Source: Lentisphaerota bacterium (lineage in GTDB: Bacteria > Verrucomicrobiota > Kiritimatiellia > RFP12 > UBA1067). From it: a DNA stretch of 42,889 nt. Below are positions 6,990 through 15,824 of this stretch, one piece after another. The translations under genes and the position numbers were made by a program. The notes under the pieces were generated by a model. The model made no database searches. It saw only the letters and a program-made list of their open reading frames with translations, and had not been told where the DNA came from. The stretch is taken from the NCBI GenBank assembly GCA_022839525.1, contig JALHET010000009.1:1-42889 (forward strand), written 5' to 3'. Each line of letters starts with the position of its first letter. The stretch's first letter is position 1.

Positions 6990-9539
6990 CTAGCCCTTTT
7001 CCTTTGCGTTCCCGGCCTTACCCTTTTTGTTGTTCAGGCCGAGCTGTTCGGCATAACGGTCAAACGCGGGAATCTGCGCCTTATAGCGGAACGTCATGCG
7101 TTTCATGGCGTACCGCTGGCGTGGCGAAAGCGAGCGTTTGCGGTTGAACTGCTCCGAAAGGCTGGCAAAAAACGCCTGATCGTCAAAGGTCACTTTCCCG
7201 CGCTTCACCGGCGCCTGCCACTGCGTCACCTGCCCCAGCATTTCCATCAGCACCGGGCTTTCGGTGTCCGGCGGCTGCGCAGCCTCGGCCGCGCTCAGCT
7301 GCAACGCGTGTTTGACCTCCTCATAATTGTCGATCTGCGCGGCGTTTTGCGTGATAATGCGGTCGATCGCGGCCAGTTGCTTTTCGCTCAGTTTCCGGCC
7401 GCTCGCAGCCTGCTGCTGAAGCGACGCGACGAACGCCGCCTGGCGTTCGGACAGCTCGACACCCTTCAGCACCGCGAAGCGGCGCATGGACTCCTCATTG
7501 CTCGGCGCGGCCTTGTCGCTTGCGACCACATCGCCAAAGCCCAGCGCACCCAGCGACTCCTCGGCCTGCGGGATTTGACTGCGGTACCGGATGGCGATCT
7601 TTGCGAGCGCCACAAGCTGTTTGTCGGAAACCGGCTTCTCACCTTTTTCGATCTGCTCGCGCACGGACCCGACAAACCGCTCGTCACTATAGGTGCGCTT
7701 GCTGTTGCCGCGCTGCACCTCGGGTGCCCACTCCGTCACCTGTTCCAGCAGCCCCAGCACCGCCGAAACCTTGCCCATGTCCGCCGGCGGTTCCTTGGCC
7801 AGTTCCATCCAGTGTTTGAAGCGCTGGAAGAACGTTTCCATCATGGACACCCACTCGACGCCCCCCGCCTCGATCATGTCAAGGCTCTCCTCCATCTTCG
7901 CGGTGAACCCGACATCGAAGAGCTGTTCGAGTTTCCCCACCAGCAGGTCGTTCACCTCAAGCCCCAGCGGGGTCGGCGTCAATTGCCGTTTCTCGCGCGT
8001 CGTATAGTCGCGCGCGTTGAGCGTCTCAATGATGGACGCGTACGTTGACGGGCGCCCCACACCGTTCGCCTCGAGCGCGCGGATCAGCGACGCCTCGCTG
8101 AACCGTGCCGGGGGCTTTGTCTCTTTGCGGTCACTCAGCCACTCCAGCGTGACCAGCGGATCGCCCACCGCCAACGGCGGCAACCGTTCCACCTCATCCG
8201 CCTCCTCTTCCGAGTCCTCTTCTTCCGGTTTCTTCTTGCGGATATCGAGCGCCATGACTTTGAGGAACCCGTCAAACAGCACGTCGGAGGCGGAAGCCAT
8301 GAACACATACGTGTGCGACATCCCCTCTTTGACCGGAATGATCTCCACCGTTTTCTGCGCAATCTTCGCCGCCGCCATCTGGCTGGCCACAAAACGGCGC
8401 CAGATCAGGTCGTAAAGCTTCAGCGCGGGCGCATCCAAAACCCCCTTCAGGCTCTCCGGAGTGCGCCCGACGTCCGTCGGGCGGATCGCCTCGTGCGCCT
8501 TCTGGGCGCCCGCGCGGCTCTTAAAGAAGTTTGGCGTTTCGGGACAGTACGCCGCGCCGTACGCCTCGGTGATGAACGCCCGCGCCGAGGCTTGCGCATC
8601 GCGCGCCACGTTGACGGAGTCTGTACGCATATAGGTGATCAGACCCACCGGCCCGCCGGAACCGAGGCTCACGCCCTCGTAGAGTTTTTGCGCCAGGCTC
8701 ATCGTGCGGTTCGGAGAGAACCCGCACGCATTGGACGCCGACTGCTGCAGCGTCGAGGTGATGAAGGGCGGCAGCGGCCGGCGCGTCGTCTCGCGGATCC
8801 GCACATCTTTCACCCTCAACGCGCTCCCGTCGAAATCGGCAAGCAACGCCTTCGCGGCGTCCTCCGAGGAAACCGAGGCTTTCTCACCGTCCACCCGCAC
8901 CAGTTTGATCGCGAAGGGGTCGAGCGGCTCTGTCGCACGCCGGACGTTCGCGCCCAACACCCAGTATTCCTCGACCTTGAACGCCTGAATCAGGCGCTCG
9001 CGCTCGGCCACCAGCCGCAGCGCCACCGACTGCACGCGCCCCGCGCTCAGCCCCCGCTTCAGGCGGCGCCACAACATGGGGCTCACCATGTACCCCACGA
9101 TGCGGTCCAACACGCGGCGCGCCTGCTGCGCGTCCACGCGCTGCATGTCGATCTCTCCCGGCTGTTCAAAGGCGGCCTTCACCGCCCGCGGCGTGATCTC
9201 GTTGTACATCACGCGGTGGAAAGGCTTGCCCTTGGCCACGTCCGCCAACGTCTCCTGCAGATGCCACGCGATCGCCTCCCCCTCGCGGTCCGGATCGGGG
9301 GCGAGGTAAATCTCGTCACACGCCTTGGCCGCTTTCTTCAGCTCGGCGATCACCTTGGCCTTGCCTTTTGAAAAAACGTATTTCGGCGCAAACCCGCGCT
9401 CGATATCGACCCCTAGCGTACGTTCGGGCAGATCACGGATGTGGCCGACCGAGGACTTCACCACGTAGCCGGAGCCCAAAATTTTCCCGATCGTTTTCGC
9501 CTTCGCAGGCGACTCGACAATCACCAGTTTCTTTCCCAT
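6990..9539 (-). CDS. topA: DNA topoisomerase I (type IA) with a non-canonical repeat C-terminus
   Basis: An 849-residue type IA topoisomerase that relaxes negative supercoils. The Toprim domain opens with KLVIVESPAKAKTIGKILG and has the metal-binding DPDREGEAIAWHL. LKRGLSAGRVQSVALRL and TLQQSASNACGFSPNRTM follow. The catalytic Tyr is in GLITYMRTDSVN (about residue 303), then HEAIRPTDV and NGVGRPSTYASI. After about residue 590 the usual C-terminal cysteine zinc ribbons are absent. In their place are three copies of a helical module with the pattern F-x-x-S-hydrophobic-x-x-Q ... LS-x-x-Q ... QIP (about residues 623, 705 and 795). A basic tail NNKKGKAGNAKEKG ends the protein. ATG 9539 is used. 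It is preceded by dprA with a 68-bp gap containing a weak hairpin; topA, dprA and xerC share one strand. Confidence 0.95.
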   Translation of the reverse strand: MGKKLVIVESPAKAKTIGKILGSGYVVKSSVGHIRDLPERTLGVDIERGFAPKYVFSKGKAKVIAELKKAAKACDEIYLAPDPDREGEAIAWHLQETLADVAKGKPFHRVMYNEITPRAVKAAFEQPGEIDMQRVDAQQARRVLDRIVGYMVSPMLWRRLKRGLSAGRVQSVALRLVAERERLIQAFKVEEYWVLGANVRRATEPLDPFAIKLVRVDGEKASVSSEDAAKALLADFDGSALRVKDVRIRETTRRPLPPFITSTLQQSASNACGFSPNRTMSLAQKLYEGVSLGSGGPVGLITYMRTDSVNVARDAQASARAFITEAYGAAYCPETPNFFKSRAGAQKAHEAIRPTDVGRTPESLKGVLDAPALKLYDLIWRRFVASQMAAAKIAQKTVEIIPVKEGMSHTYVFMASASDVLFDGFLKVMALDIRKKKPEEEDSEEEADEVERLPPLAVGDPLVTLEWLSDRKETKPPARFSEASLIRALEANGVGRPSTYASIIETLNARDYTTREKRQLTPTPLGLEVNDLLVGKLEQLFDVGFTAKMEESLDMIEAGGVEWVSMMETFFQRFKHWMELAKEPPADMGKVSAVLGLLEQVTEWAPEVQRGNSKRTYSDERFVGSVREQIEKGEKPVSDKQLVALAKIAIRYRSQIPQAEESLGALGFGDVVASDKAAPSNEESMRRFAVLKGVELSERQAAFVASLQQQAASGRKLSEKQLAAIDRIITQNAAQIDNYEEVKHALQLSAAEAAQPPDTESPVLMEMLGQVTQWQAPVKRGKVTFDDQAFFASLSEQFNRKRSLSPRQRYAMKRMTFRYKAQIPAFDRYAEQLGLNNKKGKAGNAKEKG

Positions 9540-9607
9540 GTTCGTTTCCTTAAAATCAAACCATCACCCTAAAACGTGACAGACCCTTCCGTCACACCCA
9601 AAACCGG

Positions 9608-10744
9608 CTAACCGCTCCGTCCCCGCGCCACCAGCCCTCCGGGCAACAGCCTGAGCTGCCGCTTGATCTGCAACCCAACCAGTATCGCGTTCACGGTCCC
9701 GGCATCCAACCCGCTGCCGCGCACCACCACATCCACAGGCGTGCCCTCTGCCTCGACCTGAGCCAGCACCGACCGTTCCTCCGGCGTGAGGACACAGGCG
9801 GGCCGGGCATCCGGCCCGTTTGCCGGCCGACTCCCCCCGCGCGCAACGGGTTCCCGCTTCATGCCGGCCACCAGATCCTGAATCTCCTCGATCACATCCT
9901 CCGCCAGGGTCACAAGCCGCGCGCCCTCGCGCAACAACTTGTGGCACCCCTGCGACGCGGGCGAGTCAATGCGCCCCGGAACCGCCATCACCACCCGGTT
10001 CTGGTCGAGCGCCTGATCCACGGTGATGAGCGTGCCGCTGTTGTAGGGCGCCTCGATCACCAGCACACCCTTGCTGAGCCCGCTCACGATCCGGTTGCGC
10101 ATCGGGAACGTCTGCCGGTCCGGCTGGCGCCCGAACGGGTATTCGGAGACCACCGCGCCGCCGTTGGCCACGATCTCACGCGCCAACCCCGCGTTCTCTT
10201 TCGGAAAGAGACAATCCAACGCCCCGCCGAGCACCGCCACGGTGCGGCCCTTGGCCTGCACCGCGCCCGTGTGCGCCTCCGTGTCGATACCCGTAGCCAA
10301 CCCGCTGACGACCACATAGCCCGCGCCTGCCAATTGAAAACCGAAACGCCTTGCCGTTTCGCGCCCGTACACGGTCGGCCGGCGCGTGCCAATAACGGCC
10401 ACCGCCGGCGCGTCCAGCGCCGCCACGTCGCCCGCCACGTAGAGCACCAGCGACGGGTCTGCGATCTGCTTGAGCAACGGGGGATAGCCCTCGTCCGCCC
10501 ACGTCACCAATTTTATGCCCTTTTTCTCGGCGCGCTCCAACTCGTCATCGGCGCGCACCCGCTTCAATTCCGCATAGAATTGACGCGCGCGGTCCACACC
10601 GATCCCCGGCACACCCAGCAAATCATTTTCCGACACCTCGAAAACAGCCGCCAACGAACCGAATCTCTCGGCCATCCGCTTCACGGTAACGGCACCTACA
10701 CCCGGCACCTGATTCAAGGCGATTAAAGCCTCTCGCTCCGTCAC
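9608..10744 (-). CDS. dprA: DNA processing protein DprA (Smf)
   Basis: A 378-residue protein that binds incoming single-stranded DNA and loads RecA during natural transformation. There is an N-terminal helix-hairpin-helix region (LNQVPGVGAVTVKRMAERFG, GVPGIGVDRARQF). The Rossmann-like DprA core has VAVIGTRRPTVYGRE, SGLATGIDTEAHTGA, GGALDCLFPKENAGL, SEYPFGRQPDRQTFPMRNRI and EAPYNSGTLITVDQALDQ. A C-terminal winged-helix (DML1-like) domain follows (LTPEERSVLAQVEAEGTPVD, VGLQIKRQLRLLPGG). Length and domain order are normal. A promoter TTGTCA-17-TATTTA lies 54 bp upstream of ATG 10744. Together with topA and xerC it forms a minus-strand DNA-metabolism group. Confidence 0.95.
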   Translation of the reverse strand: MTEREALIALNQVPGVGAVTVKRMAERFGSLAAVFEVSENDLLGVPGIGVDRARQFYAELKRVRADDELERAEKKGIKLVTWADEGYPPLLKQIADPSLVLYVAGDVAALDAPAVAVIGTRRPTVYGRETARRFGFQLAGAGYVVVSGLATGIDTEAHTGAVQAKGRTVAVLGGALDCLFPKENAGLAREIVANGGAVVSEYPFGRQPDRQTFPMRNRIVSGLSKGVLVIEAPYNSGTLITVDQALDQNRVVMAVPGRIDSPASQGCHKLLREGARLVTLAEDVIEEIQDLVAGMKREPVARGGSRPANGPDARPACVLTPEERSVLAQVEAEGTPVDVVVRGSGLDAGTVNAILVGLQIKRQLRLLPGGLVARGRSG

Positions 10745-10797
10745 AACGCCCTCACTTCACAGGAATCCATCATCCGCCTGTTTCTGTTGAAGTGTGG

Positions 10798-10826
10798 TAA
10801 ATAGCATATTCCCCGGCGTCTGACAA
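10798..10826 (-). promoter_or_regulatory. Predicted dprA promoter
   Basis: The minus strand shows TTGTCA (10821-10826), a 17-bp spacer and TATTTA (10798-10803). This places the start site about 46 bp before the dprA ATG, in the gap after the tatD operon. The same gap holds a 7-bp inverted repeat GTAACTC/GAGTTAC just after tatD, without a T-run. Confidence 0.45.
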
Positions 10827-10893
10827 GCAGGCCTATCGGGCGCGTCCCGTCTCATACGGCGTAACTCACATTCGGCAAAGGAGTTACAAATCT

Positions 10894-11709
10894 TTATCGC
10901 CGCCCGCTAATACCGGTGTGGCCATAGAAAAACCGCTGCGCATTGGCGCGGGTAAGCACGGCAAGGGTTTCCGGCGACACGTTGCGCAAGGCCGAAAGTT
11001 CAGTCAGGACGCGGGCTAAGTTTGCCGGCTGATTCAGCGGTTTTCCGCCCCGGCCAGAGCCGGCCGACGCCCCACCCGCCGGGAAGAGATCCGGCGTATC
11101 CGTCTCGACCAGCAGACGGTCATCGGGTATCCTGCACGCCGCCTCCCGGATTTTTCCGGCCCGCGGGTTGCAGACCGAACCGGAAACCGACACGAAACCG
11201 CCCAAGCCCAAAAAAACGCGGAGTTGTTCTGCCGAACCGCCGAACCCGTGCGCCATAATCCCCGGCAAATCCCGCGCGAACGGCTTCAAGACTTCCAGCA
11301 GCCGTTCCCACGCACGCGCCCCATGAACCACGACCGGACGCTGAAGGCGCACGGCCAACCCCAGTTGCAAGACCAAGGCTCCCTCCTGCCGTTCGGACGG
11401 CACATCGCCGCGCACACCATCCAAGCCGATCTCACCGAGAGCCGCACCCGGATGGGCGGCAAGGTGTTCTTCCAGACAAGCCAGCCAATCGGGCGGCAGG
11501 CGGAGCGTGTGCCATGGGTGCACACCAAAACCCGGAACAACCGTGAAGGGGAGCGCCGAACAGGCCAAACGGGCCGTCGCCCCCCAATCGCCGGGTGCCG
11601 TGCCGCATGAACATACGCCGGTGATACCCGCACGGGCGGCCTCAGCGACCACCTCGTCAAACACCGCCGCCAGACGGCTGTCCTGCAAATGTGTGTGCGC
11701 GTCAAACAC
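10894..11709 (-). CDS. TatD family metal-dependent hydrolase
   Basis: A 271-residue TIM-barrel hydrolase. VFDAHTHLQD at the N-terminus is the metal-binding HxH motif. GFGVHPWHT, GEIGLDGV (metal-bridging Glu), VVHGARAWERLLEVL (metal His), MAHGFGGSAEQL and LLVETDTPDL (catalytic Asp) follow, all typical of TatD. The family has 3'-5' DNase activity in characterised members. The start is taken as GTG 11709, with GGGGAGG just upstream and the protein beginning directly at FDAHTH. The long in-frame extension upstream is the previous gene read in another frame. It lies 20 bp after the nucleotidyltransferase gene and closes the peptide-kinase-exporter operon. Whether it takes part in that pathway or is only co-transcribed is not clear. 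Confidence 0.87.
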   Translation of the reverse strand: MFDAHTHLQDSRLAAVFDEVVAEAARAGITGVCSCGTAPGDWGATARLACSALPFTVVPGFGVHPWHTLRLPPDWLACLEEHLAAHPGAALGEIGLDGVRGDVPSERQEGALVLQLGLAVRLQRPVVVHGARAWERLLEVLKPFARDLPGIMAHGFGGSAEQLRVFLGLGGFVSVSGSVCNPRAGKIREAACRIPDDRLLVETDTPDLFPAGGASAGSGRGGKPLNQPANLARVLTELSALRNVSPETLAVLTRANAQRFFYGHTGISGRR

Positions 11710-11729
11710 CGGCCCCTCCCCGCGCCCTC

Positions 11730-12998
11730 TCAATTTTCCCCGCGCCGATCCTGGGTCTGGATCCACGTCGCAAGCGCCTGCCGGGCGGTGAAGTTTGCGA
11801 GAGGGGTGTGGACACCCTCGCCGTCTCCGGGCTTTCTCCGTAAGGCGCGGCCATGACGGCAAACAAGGTCGGCGCACCGCGCGGCATAGCCTCCGGCCAG
11901 CCCAAAACGCCGCACTGCCCGCGGGTAGAGCTCGCGGATTTCCCCGGGAGGCCAGGCCAAGCACGAGAGTCCGATCCTCATGCGGCGAAGCCAAGACGCC
12001 CGATAAAACTCCGCCAATGATGAAGTGATCCGGCAGCTTTCCTGATCCAACTGAACTGCGGCACACAGCGCAGCGCGTCGCTCCTCTTCACACGCGCTGC
12101 AGGCTGTTAAGAATGCCTCCAGAAATGCGGGCGGGCGAACCGCCCAGATATCGCCCGCAAGCCGCAGGACAAATCTTGTCCCGGACACGCACCTCCGCGC
12201 GCGCGCTTCGTCCTCCAGTCGGGACGGGTCGAGATGCGGGGCGTAGCGGCGGCACAGCAGGATCAGGTCTAAATAAGCTCTCAAGGGTACGGTCAAGAAA
12301 TGTTGCAGAATATGTTGCGTCAAGTAGACCAACTGACGTTCCGGGGGGAAGGCAAGCACGGGCACACCGTGTAGACGTTCTTCATGCAGCCCCGTCCACA
12401 TGTGAGCCAAGTCGGGATCGGCGGCGGCTTCGGCGTCTGGAAGCCATAAGCGCCAGTGCAACTCGAGCGGCAGCGGCGTGCCCGGTTTCCGGTAATGCGT
12501 ATGCTTGTTACACGCCTCGCGTTGATAGTAATCGGTCGTCGTATAGCCGAGGCGCCCGACGGCCGCGCGGGCGAGGGCGAGTTCTTCGGCGGGAACCAGC
12601 AGGTCGATGTCGCACATCGGCCGATAAGCGCCGTCTTCGTAGACGCGCTCCGCCAACCAGAGGCCTTTGAGCGGAATGACGCGGATCCCCGCAGCGTGCA
12701 GGGCTGCCAACAGTTCGCCCGCCTGAGCAGCCGCACGCGTGTAGTGGCCTGCCGCACTCAGAAACGAGGCTCTCCAACGCGCCATCAGCGCAACGGAGGG
12801 CTGGCAAGACCGAGGCCATGCCTGCACGCAAGGATAGAGGAAAGCGTCCACCTGATGCGCGGACGTCAGATCCAAAACCGCTGCCCAGTCTGAGGGAGGT
12901 TCGGCCGGTGCGTGACCGTTAACGGCTGCCCGCAACACGAGCAAGAACTCGCGCTGTGCAGCCGTCAATTCCGGGATGTCGAAACTCCAACCACTCAT
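11730..12998 (-). CDS. Nucleotidyltransferase family protein (PF14907-type, NTP_transf_5)
   Basis: A 422-residue protein with the marks of the uncharacterised nucleotidyltransferase family PF14907: HQVDAFLYPCVQAW, an alpha-helical region, then IPLKGLWLAERVYEDG followed by RPMCDIDLLVPAEE (the DxD metal-binding motif, about residue 130). LELHWRLW and LTQHILQHFLTVPLRAYLDL follow. Members are often found beside HPr-kinase-like genes and exporters in RiPP (notably lasso peptide) clusters; this is family knowledge, while the substrate here is inference. It lies between the ABC exporter (18 bp upstream) and tatD. The likely reaction is transfer of a nucleotide to a peptide or small molecule. Confidence 0.8.
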   Translation of the reverse strand: MSGWSFDIPELTAAQREFLLVLRAAVNGHAPAEPPSDWAAVLDLTSAHQVDAFLYPCVQAWPRSCQPSVALMARWRASFLSAAGHYTRAAAQAGELLAALHAAGIRVIPLKGLWLAERVYEDGAYRPMCDIDLLVPAEELALARAAVGRLGYTTTDYYQREACNKHTHYRKPGTPLPLELHWRLWLPDAEAAADPDLAHMWTGLHEERLHGVPVLAFPPERQLVYLTQHILQHFLTVPLRAYLDLILLCRRYAPHLDPSRLEDEARARRCVSGTRFVLRLAGDIWAVRPPAFLEAFLTACSACEEERRAALCAAVQLDQESCRITSSLAEFYRASWLRRMRIGLSCLAWPPGEIRELYPRAVRRFGLAGGYAARCADLVCRHGRALRRKPGDGEGVHTPLANFTARQALATWIQTQDRRGEN

Positions 12999-13016
12999 GC
13001 CTAACTTCCCATACGC

Positions 13017-14846
13017 TCAGCCGGAGAAAAGCCTCGAAAATTCGCCGCCGGCAGACCGCAGCATGGCAGGTGTTCCGTCTTCCGCTACGGCGCCTTCGCG
13101 CAAAACGATCAGACGCTGTGCCCAGTCCAACATCTCCGGGCGGTGGGTAACCACCAGTGCCATGCGGCCAACGGCGTCTGCCTCCAACATGCGGACAACC
13201 TCGCGCTGGGTCTGCGCGTCCAGCGCGCTGCTGGGTTCGTCCATGATCAGCAGTTCCGCATCGCGCAGCAGGGTGCGCGCCAGGGCGATGCGCTGCCATT
13301 GGCCGGCGCTCGGCTCCGTGCCTTCGTGTAACCAGCGGCCCAGCGGTGTGGCGAGCCCCTGCGGCCAGTTCCGCACGACCTCATCCAGCCCGGCGTGATG
13401 CGCGGCCGCGGCAACGCGCGGATCCTCCGCCGTGCCGTGCGGATCGCCGATCCAGATGTTCTCTGCAACCGTGAGCTGGTAGCGGCCAAAATCCTGAAAG
13501 AGCACGCCGATCCGCTGACGCCAATCCGCTGGATCGAGTTCGCGCACGTCAACGCCATCCACCAGGATCCGCCCGGCGGTAGGATCGTAGAGGCGGCAGA
13601 GCAATTTGACGAGGGTTGACTTGCCCGCGCCGTTCGCACCGGCGATCGCCGTACACTCGCCCGGACGGAGGGCAAAGGTGAGGTCGCGCAACACGGGCCG
13701 GTCGGTACCGGGATAGGTGAACCCGACATGGTCGAACACGATACCCTGCCGTAGCGGGGCGGGTACGGCGCGAGGGACGGCAGGAGCGACGACGCGTTCC
13801 GGCAGCCCCATGAGTTCCTCGAAAGCCTGGAGAAACAGCGCGGACTGGTAGACGTCGGCCGCCGCACTCGCCAGCAAGCCGAGCTGGCTTTGGCCGCGTT
13901 GCAGAGCCTGCGCGTACATCACGAGCGCGCCGAGCGTTAGCGTGCCGGCGAGCAACCGGCTGCTCATCCAGAGAAGCAACGCCGCCGTGACCGCCAGCAC
14001 AACGAACTGCATCACCAGTTCGCGCGAGAGCACATAGCGTCGCCAGACCAGCCTTGCGTCACGGAGCCTCCCGCGCACGGAGGCAAAGCGCGTGCGGCAA
14101 AAATCACCGTACCCATGTAATCGCAGTTCTTTGGCATAATCGCCATCGGTCAGCACATGGTGAAAATAGCCGGCCTCGCGTTCCAGCGGCGCAAGGCTGC
14201 GCCGCCACTCATAAAAGCGCCGTCCGCGGAACAGGCGTACGAACAGCGCGGGTACGCCTGCCAATGCCAGTGCCACCGCGACCCAAGGCTGTAACGCCGA
14301 CAGCAACAGGAGCACGCCACAAAAACCGATTGAGCCTTGCAGGATTTGGAATAAACTTCCCAGTATGCTAATCGGCCGCGTCATGGCCTCCGACTGCGCG
14401 AGATGCAGCCGGTCCTGTTCGCCGCTGTTTTCGAAGAAAGCCAGATCCACAGACAACAGTTTGCTGTGCAAATCGGCGTGCACGCGGTCGCTTACAGCCA
14501 TGGCGTGTTGTTCAGCGACCCACTGGGCCAGCACCCGCAGACAAGCGTTACCGGCGATGGCCGCTGCCCCGATAAAGAGCCAGACCGCCACATCGCGCCC
14601 AGCGGAGTTGTGCAACAGCAGCCCCCACGGGGTTTCGCCGACCCCGCGGGCGGCGGGCAGCGTGCGCACGACGACGGTCGCCGCATCCACCACCCGCTTG
14701 AGCGCATACAGCGTGACCAGCGGCAGCAGCGCCTGTGCCGCGGTCAGCACGACCTGCGCCAGCGCCAGCCGCGGAGCACTGCGCCACACCATCCGCAGCG
14801 CACGCCCAAGCGAGAACGCGAGAACACGGATGTGCGTGCGCGTCAT
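13017..14846 (-). CDS. ABC exporter, fused membrane and ATPase domains
   Basis: A 609-residue half-transporter (type IV exporter fold) that would export a peptide as a homodimer. The N-terminal half has about six membrane segments (LALAQVVLTAAQALLPLVTL, VAVWLFIGAAAIAGNACLRV, GFCGVLLLLSAL, VMQFVVLAVTAALLLWM). The ATPase begins near residue 370: A-loop VGFTYPGTDRPVL, Walker A GANGAGKST, Q-loop GVLFQDFGRY, signature EPSAGQWQRIALAR, Walker B LLIMDEPSSALD, H-loop VVTHRPEM. The signature reads PSAGQ rather than LSGGQ. There is no N-terminal C39 peptidase domain, so leader cleavage is not done by this protein. ATG 14846 overlaps the TGA of the HprK-like gene as ATGA, which fixes the start and shows translational coupling. 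Confidence 0.88.
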   Translation of the reverse strand: MTRTHIRVLAFSLGRALRMVWRSAPRLALAQVVLTAAQALLPLVTLYALKRVVDAATVVVRTLPAARGVGETPWGLLLHNSAGRDVAVWLFIGAAAIAGNACLRVLAQWVAEQHAMAVSDRVHADLHSKLLSVDLAFFENSGEQDRLHLAQSEAMTRPISILGSLFQILQGSIGFCGVLLLLSALQPWVAVALALAGVPALFVRLFRGRRFYEWRRSLAPLEREAGYFHHVLTDGDYAKELRLHGYGDFCRTRFASVRGRLRDARLVWRRYVLSRELVMQFVVLAVTAALLLWMSSRLLAGTLTLGALVMYAQALQRGQSQLGLLASAAADVYQSALFLQAFEELMGLPERVVAPAVPRAVPAPLRQGIVFDHVGFTYPGTDRPVLRDLTFALRPGECTAIAGANGAGKSTLVKLLCRLYDPTAGRILVDGVDVRELDPADWRQRIGVLFQDFGRYQLTVAENIWIGDPHGTAEDPRVAAAAHHAGLDEVVRNWPQGLATPLGRWLHEGTEPSAGQWQRIALARTLLRDAELLIMDEPSSALDAQTQREVVRMLEADAVGRMALVVTHRPEMLDWAQRLIVLREGAVAEDGTPAMLRSAGGEFSRLFSG

Positions 14847-15772
14847 GCGCGTGCCCCCCCCACCGGTCGCCGCACATCCTCCCGGATCACGTCCACAACA
14901 GCGGGAGTAGGCCTGAAAGACAACACGGAGCAAGGAACAGTATGCAGAAGCGCATCAACCGTGGCCAAGCAAGGGTCAAGGAGGGCCGGATCCTGCCAGA
15001 GAATGGTCGCCACATGGACGAGGCGGCTGACGGCGTCGCGCGGCGGCAAGGGCGCGAGCCGGTCCGTCGCGCCATGCTCGAGAAAATAGATGCGCCGGAG
15101 GGGCGCCCACGCGTTGCGGGCGAAACCGGCTGAACTGGGCCAGGGCGAACCGTACACGCGGAAGTCCTTTGAAGGCGTTGCGCCGTCTTCGGGCGGCGGC
15201 CACTGCCTCAGAACCGGGCGCTCATCCGTCAGCACCGTGCAGCCGGCGGCATCGAGCAACCGTGCAAGCGTGCTCTTGCCCTTGCCCGAGATCCCCACAC
15301 ACAGAATGCCCTGCCCGTCCACTTCGGCGGCTGTACCGTGCAGAACCAGACCGCCGCGCGCGCGCAGGCGCAACATGAGCAGCGACAACCCTAATCCGGT
15401 GCTCCACGCATTCTCATAAGAGGTGTAGAAGTCGGCGAAGCGCAAGGGATTCCAGGCAATCGAGACCTGGTCGAAGGCGAATGAACCGGTAATCCGGTAG
15501 AGCGTTTCGCCTGTCGGGCCGCGCCTGATGACTTGGCAGGAATCTTTGCAGACCGTGAACGACCACGGTGTGCCGGGGTCTGGAGGTTCCGACGCACACT
15601 CCATATCAGGGCCGCGGCAGGAGAGTTCGCAGTCCAGATCGGCCGTGACGGAATCGTGCCAGAAGGTTTGAAAGAATGGGGAAAATGCCGCAACATCCAA
15701 CGATCCTGACAGTACGAACCGTACATCGGCGATAGTCAGAACATAACGCTTTGTGGTGTCATTCGCGAACAT
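14843..15772 (-). CDS. HPr-kinase-like (HprK C-terminal fold) serine kinase
   Basis: A 309-residue protein. The C-terminal half has the HprK kinase core: GLVLHGTAAEVDGQGILCVG, P-loop GISGKGKST (about residues 160-168), then AAGCTVLTDERPVL in the position of the HprK acidic motif. The N-terminal ~130 residues are unlike the HprK DRTGG-type domain, so it is not a classical HPr kinase. HprK-like kinases of this shape phosphorylate precursor peptides in some lasso peptide pathways (family knowledge). Here it follows a 51-residue leader-like peptide gene by 52 bp and overlaps the ABC exporter gene by 4 bp. ATG 15772 is chosen by alignment and length; no clear SD is seen. A Ser/Thr on the peptide is the obvious candidate substrate, by inference. 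Confidence 0.75.
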   Translation of the reverse strand: MFANDTTKRYVLTIADVRFVLSGSLDVAAFSPFFQTFWHDSVTADLDCELSCRGPDMECASEPPDPGTPWSFTVCKDSCQVIRRGPTGETLYRITGSFAFDQVSIAWNPLRFADFYTSYENAWSTGLGLSLLMLRLRARGGLVLHGTAAEVDGQGILCVGISGKGKSTLARLLDAAGCTVLTDERPVLRQWPPPEDGATPSKDFRVYGSPWPSSAGFARNAWAPLRRIYFLEHGATDRLAPLPPRDAVSRLVHVATILWQDPALLDPCLATVDALLHTVPCSVLSFRPTPAVVDVIREDVRRPVGGARA

Positions 15773-15824
15773 GGTTGATCGCCGTGCCCGTATGCATATG
15801 TCAAGCGTCGCATGCGAATACACG

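Noticed and set aside
6636..9371. Long plus-strand open frames opposite xerC and topA
   Set aside because: They are antisense shadows; the minus-strand frames carry all catalytic motifs of XerC and TopA.
9575..9600. Hairpin GTGAC/GTCAC between dprA and topA as a terminator
   Set aside because: The stem is only 5 bp with a 10-nt loop and four T residues; too weak to call.
11710..12066. Upstream extension of the TatD frame
   Set aside because: It is the nucleotidyltransferase gene read out of frame; TatD similarity starts at the GTG at 11709 with its own SD.
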